A stretch of DNA of 40,757 bases, taken from Sphingobacterium litopenaei (GTDB lineage Bacteria; Bacteroidota; Bacteroidia; Sphingobacteriales; Sphingobacteriaceae). Of the stretch, positions 7,401 to 16,347 are shown piece after piece (position 1 is the stretch's first letter; each line of letters starts with the position of its first letter). The stretch covers positions 1 through 40,757 of the forward strand of contig NZ_JACOIJ010000028.1 of NCBI RefSeq assembly GCF_014692495.1. Direction: 5' to 3'. The translations under genes and the position numbers were made by a program. The notes under the pieces are model-generated. The model saw nothing but the letters and a program-made list of their open reading frames with translations. It was not told the DNA's origin and made no database searches.

Positions 7401-8579
7401 TTAACTGGCTTTATTAGGTTTAGCAGGAATGGAAATCGCTCTTTTTATTACTTCATCACCAAAACGATTACGCATCGCGTCCATAGCTTGATACAAACGA
7501 ACAGCTTCTTCGGTATCTTCGAAAAGATTAATCTGCTGCGAGCCTTGCACCAAGTGACTGAAACGTACACCTATCAAGCGAACCAGCATCCGTTTCTCGT
7601 ATAATTTGGCAAAAAGTTCTTTCGCTTTTCGAATCAATACCGCATCCGAAGCTGTGTACGAAATCACCATTTGCTTACTCACGGTATCAAAATTGGAATA
7701 CCGTAACTTCACTGTAATACATCCCGTCAACTTTCCACTTTGACGCAACTGAAAAGCCAACTTTTCAGTCATTCGGATAATCTCACTATTCAAAAATTTC
7801 AAATCAATCGTATCCTGCTGAAAAGTTTCTTCAGTACCTATACTTTTCTGTTCGGAATACGGAACTATAGGCGTAGGATCAATACCATTCGCTTTGCGCG
7901 ATAAATCTATTCCATTCTTGCCCAACAAATTTTGCATCATCGGAACTGGAATTTCGCTCAATACCTTAATAGTACGAACCCCCATTTGCTGTAGCAGTGC
8001 GGAAGTCTTCTGCCCTATACCTGGCATACGGTCAATATGCAATGGCGCTAAATAGGATTTCTCCAAGCCATGTGCTATCTCTTTTCGACCATCGGGCTTT
8101 GCATCATCCGTCGCTACCTTACTGACCAATTTATTGGAAGCCAAAGCGTAGCTAATCGGAAGTCCTGACTCTTTGCGAATACGCTCTTTGAGTTCAACCA
8201 TAAATTGGCTACAGCCAAAAAAGCGATCTACCCCCGTCAAATCCACATAAAACTCGTCAATACTTGCCTTTTCCATAACAGGAACAGTGTCCGCGACCAC
8301 ATCCGTTACCAAACGCGAATAATAACTATAACTGTCCGAATCACCTCGCACGACTATCGCATGCGGACATAAACGTAGAGCTAATTTCATTGGCATTGCA
8401 CTATGAACACCAAATTTTCGAGTCTCATAACTACATGCTGCCACCACGCCACGATCACTCAAACCTCCTACAATAAGAGGTTTACCCACAAATTGACTAT
8501 TCTTTAATCGCTCTACACTGACGAAAAAAGTATCCAAATCCAAATGTGCTACAAACCGTTTTGTATCCTGCCAATCCAT
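7401..8579 (-). CDS. dinB: DNA polymerase IV (Y-family translesion polymerase)
   Basis: 392 aa, full length for DinB. The palm motif AHLDLDTFF gives catalytic D14 and steric-gate F19. The second catalytic motif SIDEFY gives D108 and E109. A helix-hairpin-helix (MPGIGQKTSALLQQMGV) follows, then the little-finger domain. A beta-clamp-binding motif QQINLF lies near the C-terminus. The enzyme copies past damaged bases at the replication fork at the cost of fidelity. Its promoter is readable: TATTTTTG at 8610-8603 on the minus strand, overlapped by a 17-bp palindrome, so damage-responsive repression is plausible. It is divergent from the metal ATPase gene. Confidence 0.95.
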   Translation of the reverse strand: MDWQDTKRFVAHLDLDTFFVSVERLKNSQFVGKPLIVGGLSDRGVVAACSYETRKFGVHSAMPMKLALRLCPHAIVVRGDSDSYSYYSRLVTDVVADTVPVMEKASIDEFYVDLTGVDRFFGCSQFMVELKERIRKESGLPISYALASNKLVSKVATDDAKPDGRKEIAHGLEKSYLAPLHIDRMPGIGQKTSALLQQMGVRTIKVLSEIPVPMMQNLLGKNGIDLSRKANGIDPTPIVPYSEQKSIGTEETFQQDTIDLKFLNSEIIRMTEKLAFQLRQSGKLTGCITVKLRYSNFDTVSKQMVISYTASDAVLIRKAKELFAKLYEKRMLVRLIGVRFSHLVQGSQQINLFEDTEEAVRLYQAMDAMRNRFGDEVIKRAISIPAKPNKAS

Positions 8580-8602
8580 GTTATCACCAAAAAACTAGAC
8601 AT

Positions 8603-8625
8603 CAAAAATACTAAAATTTTTAGTA
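8603..8625 (-). promoter_or_regulatory. dinB promoter -7 element overlapped by a 17-bp palindrome (candidate operator)
   Basis: On the minus strand TATTTTTG (8610-8603) matches TAnnTTTG exactly, 24 bp before the dinB ATG. The palindrome TACTAAAA-T-TTTTAGTA (8609-8625) shares its last TA with that element and fills the spacer between -33 and -7, the usual place for a repressor site. Confidence 0.6.
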
Positions 8626-8687
8626 AAAAATTATTCTATTATATATTTCTCCTACATATTCGCTAATCAGGGATAATTTCCCATCAG

Positions 8688-8720
8688 TTGGAAAAAAACA
8701 GAAAAGATTAATTATATTTA
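8688..8720 (+). promoter_or_regulatory. Possible promoter of the metal ATPase gene
   Basis: TTG (8688-8690), a 22-bp spacer and TATATTTA (8713-8720), one mismatch from TAnnTTTG. A short GGGA-N5-TCCC inverted repeat (8670-8682) lies just upstream and might bind a metal regulator. Confidence 0.4.
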
Positions 8721-8772
8721 GATATATTAAAAGCCAAACCTCCAATCACCTTACAGTGAGAAATAGTACTGC

Positions 8773-10800
8773 ATGGCACAAGAACATACACACAATGAAG
8801 AAGTAGCAGAACAATTATGCGGAACGCAAAATTGTAAAGTAAATAATCATGCGGAGAAGGCGATTAATGGCCATAATCATGCACATGATCACGGAGAACA
8901 TGATCATGACCATAGTAATATGAGTGGCAATATAGGAATGTTATTTTTACCTTCTAGCGTATCATTTATTTTATTAATCATCGCCATACTCTTGGACAAT
9001 TGGTGGCCGCAAGATTGGTTTTCGGGGGCTATACGCTTTATTTGGTACCTCATCGCTTATGGAATAGTCGGATTTCCTGTTATCAAAGATGCTTTTGTAA
9101 GCATACGTAAGGGAGATATATTTTCCGAATTTTTACTCATGACCATTGCTACTGTAGGAGCTTTTGCTATCAAAGAATATCCAGAAGCTGTAGCTGTGAT
9201 GCTTTTCTATTCAGTAGGGGAAGTTTTCCAATCGATGGCGGTATCTCGCGCTAAAAAGAATATAAAATCATTATTGGATCAACGTCCTGATGAAGTCACC
9301 ATCCTTCAAAATGGACTACCAAAGACTATACCTGCCACAAAAGCTACCATTGGGGATACCATTCAACTTAAACCAGGAGAAAAATTAGGATTGGACGGCG
9401 AATTAATTTCTGATACCGCTACATTCAATACTGCTGCACTTACAGGTGAAAGCAAACCTGACTCAAAACAACAAGGTGAGCAAGTGCTGGCTGGAATGAT
9501 AAACCTCAATACGGTAGCTCAAGTACGTGTCACCACATCGTATGAAGATAGCAAACTGAGCAAAATATTGGAAATGGTCCAAAATGCTTCATCGCAGAAA
9601 GCACCTACAGAACTTTTTATTCGCAAGTTTGCTAAAGTATATACTCCAATTGTAGTCGTATTAGCCCTTTGTATCTGTTTAGTTCCCGCAATAATAGTAG
9701 AGGACTATGTTTTTAATCAATGGTTATACAGAGCATTAATTTTCTTGGTTATCTCCTGTCCTTGTGCATTGGTAATTTCTATTCCGCTAGGGTATTTTGG
9801 AGGAATAGGTGCTGCTAGCAAAAACGGAATTTTGTTCAAAGGGTCAAATTACCTAGATACACTCGCAAATATCCAACATATTGTGATGGATAAAACAGGT
9901 ACAATGACCGAAGGTGTTTTTCAGGTACAAGAAATCAATTTTCAGCCAGAAGTAGAAAAAGAATACATGCTTTCCATTGTCAACGCTGTAGAAAGCCAAA
10001 GTACGCACCCCATCGCTACCGCCATTCAGGAGTATGTCGGCAAAGTAGATTATACTATTAAACTGGAAAATACAGAAGAGATTCCCGGACACGGACTATG
10101 TTCCGTCGTAGACGGCAAAGAGGTTCTAGTAGGAAATTTTAAGCTTTTAGATAAATACAATATTAGCTACAACACCAATCCAGCAGAAATTGTTTACACG
10201 ACTTTGGCTGTGGCGTTTGATAAAAAATATGTAGGCTATATCACGATTGCAGATACCATTAAAGAAGATGCAGCAAATACGATACAACAATTAAACAAAC
10301 TCGGGGTTAAGACCACCATGCTTAGTGGTGATAAGGAAACTGTTGTTCAACATGTAGCAGACCAATTGGGAATAAAACAGTCTTATGGGAATTTGTTGCC
10401 CGAGGATAAGGTCAATAAAGTAAAAGAAATAAAAGCATTAAATCAAAAAGTAGCCTTTGTAGGAGACGGCGTCAATGATGCTCCCGTAGTAGCCTTAAGC
10501 GATGTGGGAATTGCAATGGGTGGCCTAGGTTCGGATGCTACTATAGAAACAGCAGATGTCGTAATCCAAGACGACAAACCTTCTAAATTACCTTTAGCAA
10601 TTCGAATAGGAAAAAAAACAAAAACTATTGTGTGGCAAAATATAACACTAGCTTTTGTGGTGAAAGCCGCTGTTTTAATTTTAGGAGCAGGAGGATTGGC
10701 TACGATGTGGGAAGCGGTGTTTGCGGACGTTGGTGTTTCGTTAATTGCGATTTTAAATGCTATTAGAATTCAAAAAGACTTCATAACCAAAACTATATAA
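8773..10800 (+). CDS. P1B-type heavy-metal-exporting ATPase (Zn/Cd/Co group)
   Basis: 675-aa inner-membrane P-type ATPase. Visible motifs: membrane metal site C329-P330-C331 in SCPCALVISIPLGYFGG, phosphorylation motif DKTGT with D373, the SHP-type motif STHPIATA, and hinge motif GDGVNDAP at about 564-571. The last helix region holds ADVGVSLIAILNAIR, whose Asp marks the Zn/Cd/Pb subgroup. The N-terminus is not a CxxC heavy-metal-associated domain; instead the first 50 residues form a His/Asp-rich tail (HNHAHDHGEHDHDH) with two Cys (C16, C21). It should export Zn(II) or Cd(II) from the cytoplasm. No regulator gene is adjacent. It converges on the fatty-acid hydroxylase gene with a shared terminator. 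Confidence 0.94.
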   Translation: MAQEHTHNEEVAEQLCGTQNCKVNNHAEKAINGHNHAHDHGEHDHDHSNMSGNIGMLFLPSSVSFILLIIAILLDNWWPQDWFSGAIRFIWYLIAYGIVGFPVIKDAFVSIRKGDIFSEFLLMTIATVGAFAIKEYPEAVAVMLFYSVGEVFQSMAVSRAKKNIKSLLDQRPDEVTILQNGLPKTIPATKATIGDTIQLKPGEKLGLDGELISDTATFNTAALTGESKPDSKQQGEQVLAGMINLNTVAQVRVTTSYEDSKLSKILEMVQNASSQKAPTELFIRKFAKVYTPIVVVLALCICLVPAIIVEDYVFNQWLYRALIFLVISCPCALVISIPLGYFGGIGAASKNGILFKGSNYLDTLANIQHIVMDKTGTMTEGVFQVQEINFQPEVEKEYMLSIVNAVESQSTHPIATAIQEYVGKVDYTIKLENTEEIPGHGLCSVVDGKEVLVGNFKLLDKYNISYNTNPAEIVYTTLAVAFDKKYVGYITIADTIKEDAANTIQQLNKLGVKTTMLSGDKETVVQHVADQLGIKQSYGNLLPEDKVNKVKEIKALNQKVAFVGDGVNDAPVVALSDVGIAMGGLGSDATIETADVVIQDDKPSKLPLAIRIGKKTKTIVWQNITLAFVVKAAVLILGAGGLATMWEAVFADVGVSLIAILNAIRIQKDFITKTI

Positions 10801-10867
10801 TGCCTTTGAAAAAATATTAGCATTTTTCACAACATGTGGAAGCGCCTTAAAATCAGACTAACAGAAT

Positions 10868-10893
10868 AAAAGCAATCTTTTCAGATTGCTTTT
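10868..10893. terminator. Bidirectional terminator after the metal ATPase gene
   Basis: Stem AAAAGCAATCT / AGATTGCTTTT with a 4-nt loop (10879-10882), flanked by A-rich and T-rich arms, between two convergent genes. The T-run overlaps the hydroxylase stop codon. Confidence 0.85.
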
Positions 10894-11524
10894 ATTTTAT
10901 TTCCTTCTTCGGAAAACCTGAATTAAAAACTTTGTCCCATATAGCTGAACTTACACCAAATCCCTTTTCTGGATCCGAATAATGATGCAGCATATGGTGA
11001 TCCTTTATTTTCTTAAATATGCCAGATTTGAAATTTGCATGATGCATTGCATAGTGACATTCGTCATAGATTAGATACCCAAACAAAAATCCAGCGAAGA
11101 AAGCTGCTAAAGTGAACTCTCCAAAAAAAGCATAGAATATAAAATAAATAATCGTAGCCATCGGAATACTAGCAGACAAAGGCATTACCAAACGTAAACG
11201 ATCTTTAGGGTAATCATGGTGTACGCCATGAAAAATAAAATGGATACGTTGTCCCCAAGCACTCTTTGGATGAAAATGAAACACCCAACGGTGTAATACA
11301 TATTCAGCTAAAGTCCAAAACGCCAATCCGAATAGAAAATAACCGAAAACTGTGCTTGTACTCATCTCTCCTACTACATATGCCTTACGAATAAAATAAA
11401 TAATAACAGGGATCCAAAAAATAAGAGGAACAGAATAATGTACTTTTGTCAATGACTCTAAAAAGTCATTTTTAAACATCCGCGTACTTTCGGTAGAATT
11501 TGATACGTAATTTCTCTTGGCCAT
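10892..11524 (-). CDS. Fatty acid 2-hydroxylase-like membrane di-iron protein
   Basis: 210-aa integral membrane protein of the fatty acid hydroxylase/sterol desaturase superfamily. The His clusters that bind two irons are present in order: HRWVFHFH, HGVHHDYPKDRLRLVMP, HYAMHH and HHMLHH. The HGVHHDYPKD(R)LRLVMP block is the signature of Scs7/FA2H-type enzymes, which 2-hydroxylate the acyl chain of sphingolipids. Sphingobacteria make sphingolipids with 2-hydroxy acyl chains, so this role fits, but it is family inference. Four or so membrane helices are seen. It has a good minus-strand promoter (11618-11589) and a leader of about 60 nt. Carotenoid hydroxylase is a less likely alternative. Confidence 0.88.
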   Translation of the reverse strand: MAKRNYVSNSTESTRMFKNDFLESLTKVHYSVPLIFWIPVIIYFIRKAYVVGEMSTSTVFGYFLFGLAFWTLAEYVLHRWVFHFHPKSAWGQRIHFIFHGVHHDYPKDRLRLVMPLSASIPMATIIYFIFYAFFGEFTLAAFFAGFLFGYLIYDECHYAMHHANFKSGIFKKIKDHHMLHHYSDPEKGFGVSSAIWDKVFNSGFPKKEIK

Positions 11525-11588
11525 AACACAATAATCATTTTAGAATTGAGTGGTAGTAAAGGAAGAAAACCTTTTCTATCTATTGCCA

Positions 11589-11618
11589 CAAAATTAATAC
11601 CTAAATATTTTCAGCAAA
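11589..11618 (-). promoter_or_regulatory. Promoter of the fatty-acid hydroxylase gene
   Basis: On the minus strand TTTG (11618-11615), an 18-bp spacer and TAATTTTG (11596-11589), both matching the Bacteroidota consensus. Transcription would start near 11584. Confidence 0.65.
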
Positions 11619-11645
11619 AATGGTAATCGTCATTTTTACGTACTT

Positions 11646-11672
11646 TTTGACTAAAAGAAAAATTTAGTCAAA
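11646..11672. promoter_or_regulatory. Perfect inverted repeat between the hydroxylase and parC genes
   Basis: TTTGACTAAA-N7-TTTAGTCAAA. It sits about 30 bp upstream of the hydroxylase -33 element and 100 bp before parC, with no gene ending nearby that would need a terminator. An operator is possible; function unknown. Confidence 0.4.
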
Positions 11673-11771
11673 TTTAATCTCATTTTATTATAAGCCGCAT
11701 TTGATAGAAATTTGTAATTTTACCAAATTCAAAAACTTGAATCCGTATAACAATCAAATAATAAAACATAG

Positions 11772-14438
11772 ATGATTGACGAAACGATTAACCCAGAAGA
11801 TAACAGTCAAGATCATAATTCATCGCCTGAAAACGAACATGCCAGCAATACAATTCCCTTATCGGGACTGTATGAGAATTGGTTTTTGGATTATGCTTCA
11901 TATGTAATTTTGGATCGTGCAGTACCACATATAAATGATGGTTTTAAGCCTGTACAACGTAGAATTTTGCACTCTTTCAAAGAGAAAGATGATGGAAGAT
12001 TCAACAAAATTGCCAACGTAGTAGGTCATACCATGCAGTACCATCCGCACGGGGACGCTTCTATTGGAGAGGCTATCGTGCAGTTGGGACAAAAAAACTT
12101 ATTGATTGATTGTCAAGGTAACTGGGGTGATCCTGTAACAGGTGATTCGGCTGCTGCTTCGCGTTATATTGAGGGACGTTTGTCCAAATTTGCCAATGAT
12201 GTCGTGTTTAATCCAGATACTACAGAATGGCAACTAAGCTATGACGGTCGTAACAAAGAACCTATTACTTTACCTGTAAAGTTTCCTTTATTATTAGCTC
12301 AGGGAGCTGAAGGTATCGCTGTGGGCTTGGCAACGAAGATTATGCCGCACAATTTCATCGAATTAATTGATGGATCTATTCAAGTATTGAAAGGTGAACG
12401 CCCAAACTTATATCCGGACTTCCCAACAGGTGGATATGCGGATATTTCAAATTATAACGAAGGTCAACGTGGTGGTAAAATTCGTGTACGAGCTAAAATC
12501 GAAGAACGAGACAAAAAGACTTTAGCTATCACTGAAATTCCTTTCGGAACGACAACGGGTAGTTTGATTGAAAGCATTGTCTCAGCAAATGACAAAGGCA
12601 AAATCAAAATCAAAAAGATTGAAGATAATACAGCGAAAGATGTAGAAATCATGATTCATTTGGCACCGGGTATTTCGCCAGATGTAACTATTGATGCATT
12701 ATATGCCTTCACTTCTTGTGAATCTTCTATCTCTCCTAATACTTGTGTGATCAAAGATGACAAACCACACTTTATGAGTGTGAACGACATCTTAATTGAA
12801 AACACTTTACAAACTAAAGAACTTCTGAAACGCGAATTAGAAATTCGTCTTAACGAACTTCAAGAAAAAATATTCTTCAATTCCCTGCTTAAGATTTTCA
12901 TTCAAGAAGGTATGTACAAACATCCGGATTATGAAAATGCAGGTAATTTTGAGACCGTTGTAGAAGTGTTGAATAGATTATTCACTCCTTTCTTCGATCA
13001 ATTCTACCGAGAAATCCTTCCAGAAGATTACAAAAAGCTAATCGATAAGCCGATGAGTAGCATCACACGTTTTGATGTAAAAAAAGCGGACGAGCAAATG
13101 AAGGCTTTGAGTGATGAGATCAAGGAAGTAAAGAAAAACTTGAAGCATCTTACAGAATACGCGATTGAATGGTTTGAATATTTACGTTCGAAATATGCCA
13201 AAGGTCGTGAGCGTAAAACTGAATTGCGCGTATTTGACAAAGTAGAAGCTACACAAGTAGCTTTAGCCAATGCTAAATTATACGTGAACCGTGCAGAAGG
13301 ATTTATCGGCACGGCAATGAAGAAAGATGAATTTGTTACGGATTGTTCGGACATAGATGATATCATTGTCTTCCGTGAGGACGGCAAATACAGCGTGGTC
13401 AAAGTACAGGATAAAGTCTTTGTCGGAAAAGATATTATTCACGTTGCTGTTTTCAAAAAAGGTGACGAGCGTACGATTTATAATGCGATCTATCGTGACG
13501 GCACGCAAGGAAATACGTACGTAAAACGTTTCGCAGTGACAGCAGTTACACGTGAAAAAGAATATGACGTAACCAAAGAAACTAAAGGTTCAAAAATACT
13601 TTATTTCACCGCGAATCCAAATGGTGAAGCCGAAGTGGTTAATGTACAATTGAAACCGCATACGAAATTACGTAAACTTACTTTTGATTTAGATTTTGCA
13701 GAAATCGCTATCAAAGGGAAAGGCTCCATGGGTAACTTGGTTTCCAAATACCCTGTAAAGAAAATCACCTTCAAGAGCGCGGGTGTATCGACACTTGCTG
13801 GACGCAAAATTTGGTACGATGATGTACTGAAAAGATTAAATGCTGATGAACGCGGCAAATTCTTAGGTGAATTTGATGGGGAAGACAAGATTTTGATGAT
13901 TTTCAAAGATGGATCATACGAGCTTTCTAATTTCGATTTGAGTAATCACTTCGATGAAAAGATGATTCGTATCGAGAAATTCTATCCTGATCACGTCTAT
14001 ACCGCCGTACATCAAGATGGAAAATCTGGCGCTTATTATGTAAAACGTTTTGTATTTGATGAGATTCCGTTAGGCAAACGTGTATCTATCATTAATGAAG
14101 AACCAGGTTCAAAATTGATTTTATTGACAAATAATTTGAATCCAGTTGTTAAAATCAAACAGCTAAAAGGAAAATCTCAAGTAGAAGAAACTATCGAACA
14201 GCCGCTAAATGAGTTGATCGATATCAAAAAGATAAAAGCACAAGGAAATCGTCTTTCTTTCCATAATGTACAGACTGTAAAAGCACTGACCGAAGAAATC
14301 GATTTGGCTAATCCACCAAAAGAGGAAGAGAAAAAGTCAGAAGACGCAGCACAAGAAAATACCGATTCTGTACCCTTGGAAATTACTAATCCTGATGATA
14401 TTCAGATTAGTGATGATGGACAGATAGGATTATTTTAA
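11772..14438 (+). CDS. parC: DNA topoisomerase IV subunit A (Bacteroidota ParC type)
   Basis: 888-aa type IIA topoisomerase A subunit, which cuts and rejoins DNA to unlink daughter chromosomes with ParE. The catalytic Tyr is Y132 in SRYIEGRLS. The helix contacting DNA and quinolones reads YHPHGDASIGE: position 96 (E. coli ParC Ser80) is Ala, and position 100 (Glu84) is Glu. The C-terminal domain (about 520-830) has beta-pinwheel-like repeats but no clear GyrA box, which supports ParC over GyrA. The tail is acidic and ends in DDGQIGLF. parE is not in this window. It is followed by a strong terminator shared with msrA. Confidence 0.93.
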   Translation: MIDETINPEDNSQDHNSSPENEHASNTIPLSGLYENWFLDYASYVILDRAVPHINDGFKPVQRRILHSFKEKDDGRFNKIANVVGHTMQYHPHGDASIGEAIVQLGQKNLLIDCQGNWGDPVTGDSAAASRYIEGRLSKFANDVVFNPDTTEWQLSYDGRNKEPITLPVKFPLLLAQGAEGIAVGLATKIMPHNFIELIDGSIQVLKGERPNLYPDFPTGGYADISNYNEGQRGGKIRVRAKIEERDKKTLAITEIPFGTTTGSLIESIVSANDKGKIKIKKIEDNTAKDVEIMIHLAPGISPDVTIDALYAFTSCESSISPNTCVIKDDKPHFMSVNDILIENTLQTKELLKRELEIRLNELQEKIFFNSLLKIFIQEGMYKHPDYENAGNFETVVEVLNRLFTPFFDQFYREILPEDYKKLIDKPMSSITRFDVKKADEQMKALSDEIKEVKKNLKHLTEYAIEWFEYLRSKYAKGRERKTELRVFDKVEATQVALANAKLYVNRAEGFIGTAMKKDEFVTDCSDIDDIIVFREDGKYSVVKVQDKVFVGKDIIHVAVFKKGDERTIYNAIYRDGTQGNTYVKRFAVTAVTREKEYDVTKETKGSKILYFTANPNGEAEVVNVQLKPHTKLRKLTFDLDFAEIAIKGKGSMGNLVSKYPVKKITFKSAGVSTLAGRKIWYDDVLKRLNADERGKFLGEFDGEDKILMIFKDGSYELSNFDLSNHFDEKMIRIEKFYPDHVYTAVHQDGKSGAYYVKRFVFDEIPLGKRVSIINEEPGSKLILLTNNLNPVVKIKQLKGKSQVEETIEQPLNELIDIKKIKAQGNRLSFHNVQTVKALTEEIDLANPPKEEEKKSEDAAQENTDSVPLEITNPDDIQISDDGQIGLF

Positions 14439-14444
14439 TAAAAT

Positions 14445-14480
14445 AACAAATAAGGCTCGCGCTAGCGAGCCTTATTTGTT
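14445..14480. terminator. Bidirectional terminator between parC and msrA
   Basis: Perfect 16-bp stem AACAAATAAGGCTCGC / GCGAGCCTTATTTGTT with a 4-nt GCTA loop between convergent genes. Confidence 0.92.
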
Positions 14481-14481
14481 A

Positions 14482-14994
14482 CTATTTCAATGTCTTTAAA
14501 TATTTTGTCAATTTCGGCGCAATAACTGCAGAACAAAATGGATTTTCTGGATTACGATTGAAGTAATTTATATGATAATCCTCTGCCGGCCAAAAAGCAG
14601 AAGCCTCTTCTACCGCTGTAACAATTGGATCATCAAAAACTTTAGCTGCTTCCAACCCTTGTATAAATTTCTCTGTCTGTTCTTTCTGTTCTTCACTGTG
14701 ATAAAAAACTACAGATCGGTATTGTGTTCCTACATCTTCTCCTTGACGGTTTAACGTTGTAGGATCATGCGTTTTAAAGAATACCGCTAATAAATCCTCA
14801 AAAGAAACTTTTGATTCATCAAAATCCAAATGAACTACTTCTACATGTCCTGTAGCTCCGGAACAAACTTGTTCATACGTGGGTTTTTTTCTTTTTCCAC
14901 CCATATAGCCAGGTAAAACAGAATTAACCCCTTCGGTATTCAAAAAGATTATTTCGGTACACCAAAAACAGCCTCCGCCAAATGTTGCTTTCAT
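14482..14994 (-). CDS. msrA: Peptide methionine (S)-S-oxide reductase MsrA
   Basis: 170 aa, standard MsrA length without an MsrB fusion. The catalytic motif GGGCFWCTE gives nucleophile C9. Other MsrA blocks are visible: GYMGG, PTYEQVCSGATGHVEVV, FFKTHDPTTLNRQGEDVGTQYRS and AEDYHINYF. It repairs oxidised methionine in the cytoplasm. A Cys at 154 (NPFCSAV) may act as resolving Cys, as in other MsrA proteins with a C-terminal Cys. It is probably monocistronic and divergent from the murein-peptide genes. Confidence 0.96.
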   Translation of the reverse strand: MKATFGGGCFWCTEIIFLNTEGVNSVLPGYMGGKRKKPTYEQVCSGATGHVEVVHLDFDESKVSFEDLLAVFFKTHDPTTLNRQGEDVGTQYRSVVFYHSEEQKEQTEKFIQGLEAAKVFDDPIVTAVEEASAFWPAEDYHINYFNRNPENPFCSAVIAPKLTKYLKTLK

Positions 14995-15112
14995 ATATTT
15001 TTTACATTATTTATCACTAAACAAACGAAAAACGCAAAAACATTTAATAATTTAAACATATTATTGCCATTTTTTGCATTTTTTTACGTTATTTTATAGC
15101 ACACAATTATTT

Positions 15113-16339
15113 ATGATGAAAAACAAATTTGTTTATTTCTGTTTACCAATAGCTGTATATTTTGGAAGCTTCAATAATGCGAATGCTCAAGTTGATTCAA
15201 CAATATACAAGTCAATCGTTAAAACACTAGACTCCGCAAAACCAAAATACGCTCCCGATAAGAGGACTAAATTATTAGAATTGGTAAAAGCAGATGTTAA
15301 GAATAATATCTATACGATCCAAACTACGGAAAACGAGGTTGTTTCATTCTTAAATAAAGAACTACAAAATTCCAATGCGAACATACAATACAGACTTTTA
15401 CCGGATAGTACTGTAGGGCAGAAAAAACATGGAGTAATCATTCTTTCTGTTGCCAATTTACGCACAAAGCCTGGGCATGACGAAGAAATGGCTACCCAAA
15501 CTTTATTAGGAACTCAGGTTGATATTTTACAGAAAGATAAAGGAGAATTCCGTGTACGCACGCCCGAAGGCTACATTGCTTGGGTACCTACGGCTTCTGT
15601 AGCTCAAATGGATGAATCCGAAATAAAAAGCTGGAAAGAATCTCCAAAAGTGATCTACACCAATGAATTTGGTAAATCTTATTCTGAAGCTAATACAAAA
15701 AGCTTACGTGTATCTGATTTAGTTTATGGTAATATTTTGTCTTTATTAAGCGCGGATAAGAAATTTTACAAAGTTAAATATCCTGATGGAAGAATAGCTT
15801 TTATCCAAAAAGAAGAAGCTACTACTTTTGATAAATGGTTAGAAACACGTCAACTGACCGCAGAAAATGTATTAAATAGCGCTAAATCCATGTTAGGTCT
15901 TCCTTATTTATGGGGAGGAACTTCTGTAAAAGGTGTAGATTGTAGTGGATTTACCAAAACAGCTTTTTATATGAATGGCTATGTCATTCCTCGCGATGCT
16001 TCACAACAAGTTTTAGCAGGCGAGAAAATCGAAATACTGGGAGCAGATGGAAATTTTGACCCTACTATTGCCTTAAAAAACCTGAAACCTGCTGATTTGC
16101 TTTTCTTTGCTGGTGGCAAAAATTCTAATCCAAACGCACGTGTTACGCACGTAGCAATGTATATAGGTAATGGTGAATTCATACATTCGGCAGGAAGAGT
16201 TCGTATCAATTCTATGTTGAAAGAAGCAAGCAATTATGATGACTTCCAAACACGAACAGTGGTGGCAGCTAGAAGATATATAGGAGCTTCAGACCCGCAA
16301 ATTCAACCTATTAAAGAAAACAAATCATATACAAAATAA
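15113..16339 (+). CDS. Secreted NlpC/P60 endopeptidase with SH3 domains (YkfC-like)
   Basis: 408 aa from ATG 15113; an in-frame TTG at 15074 adds 13 residues ahead of the signal peptide and is rejected. The signal peptide ends in NNANAQ. Two SH3b-like domains follow (one around VANLRTKPGHDEE...EGYIAWVPT, one before residue 250). The NlpC/P60 domain has C277 in DCSGFTK, H346 in VTHVAMYIGNG and H358 in FIHSAGR. The layout matches YkfC and its Bacteroides homologs, which cut the gamma-D-Glu-diamino acid bond in murein peptides whose L-Ala is free. The next gene, 8 bp away, is the matching dipeptide epimerase, so the pair recycles murein peptides. Confidence 0.92.
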   Translation: MMKNKFVYFCLPIAVYFGSFNNANAQVDSTIYKSIVKTLDSAKPKYAPDKRTKLLELVKADVKNNIYTIQTTENEVVSFLNKELQNSNANIQYRLLPDSTVGQKKHGVIILSVANLRTKPGHDEEMATQTLLGTQVDILQKDKGEFRVRTPEGYIAWVPTASVAQMDESEIKSWKESPKVIYTNEFGKSYSEANTKSLRVSDLVYGNILSLLSADKKFYKVKYPDGRIAFIQKEEATTFDKWLETRQLTAENVLNSAKSMLGLPYLWGGTSVKGVDCSGFTKTAFYMNGYVIPRDASQQVLAGEKIEILGADGNFDPTIALKNLKPADLLFFAGGKNSNPNARVTHVAMYIGNGEFIHSAGRVRINSMLKEASNYDDFQTRTVVAARRYIGASDPQIQPIKENKSYTK

Positions 16340-16347
16340 CTAAAAGA

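Noticed and set aside
13028..13906. Minus-strand ORFs inside parC
   Set aside because: Antisense to a full-length conserved gene with no recognisable domain.
15074..15112. TTG start for the NlpC/P60 gene
   Set aside because: It puts residues before the signal peptide; ATG 15113 starts the signal peptide directly.
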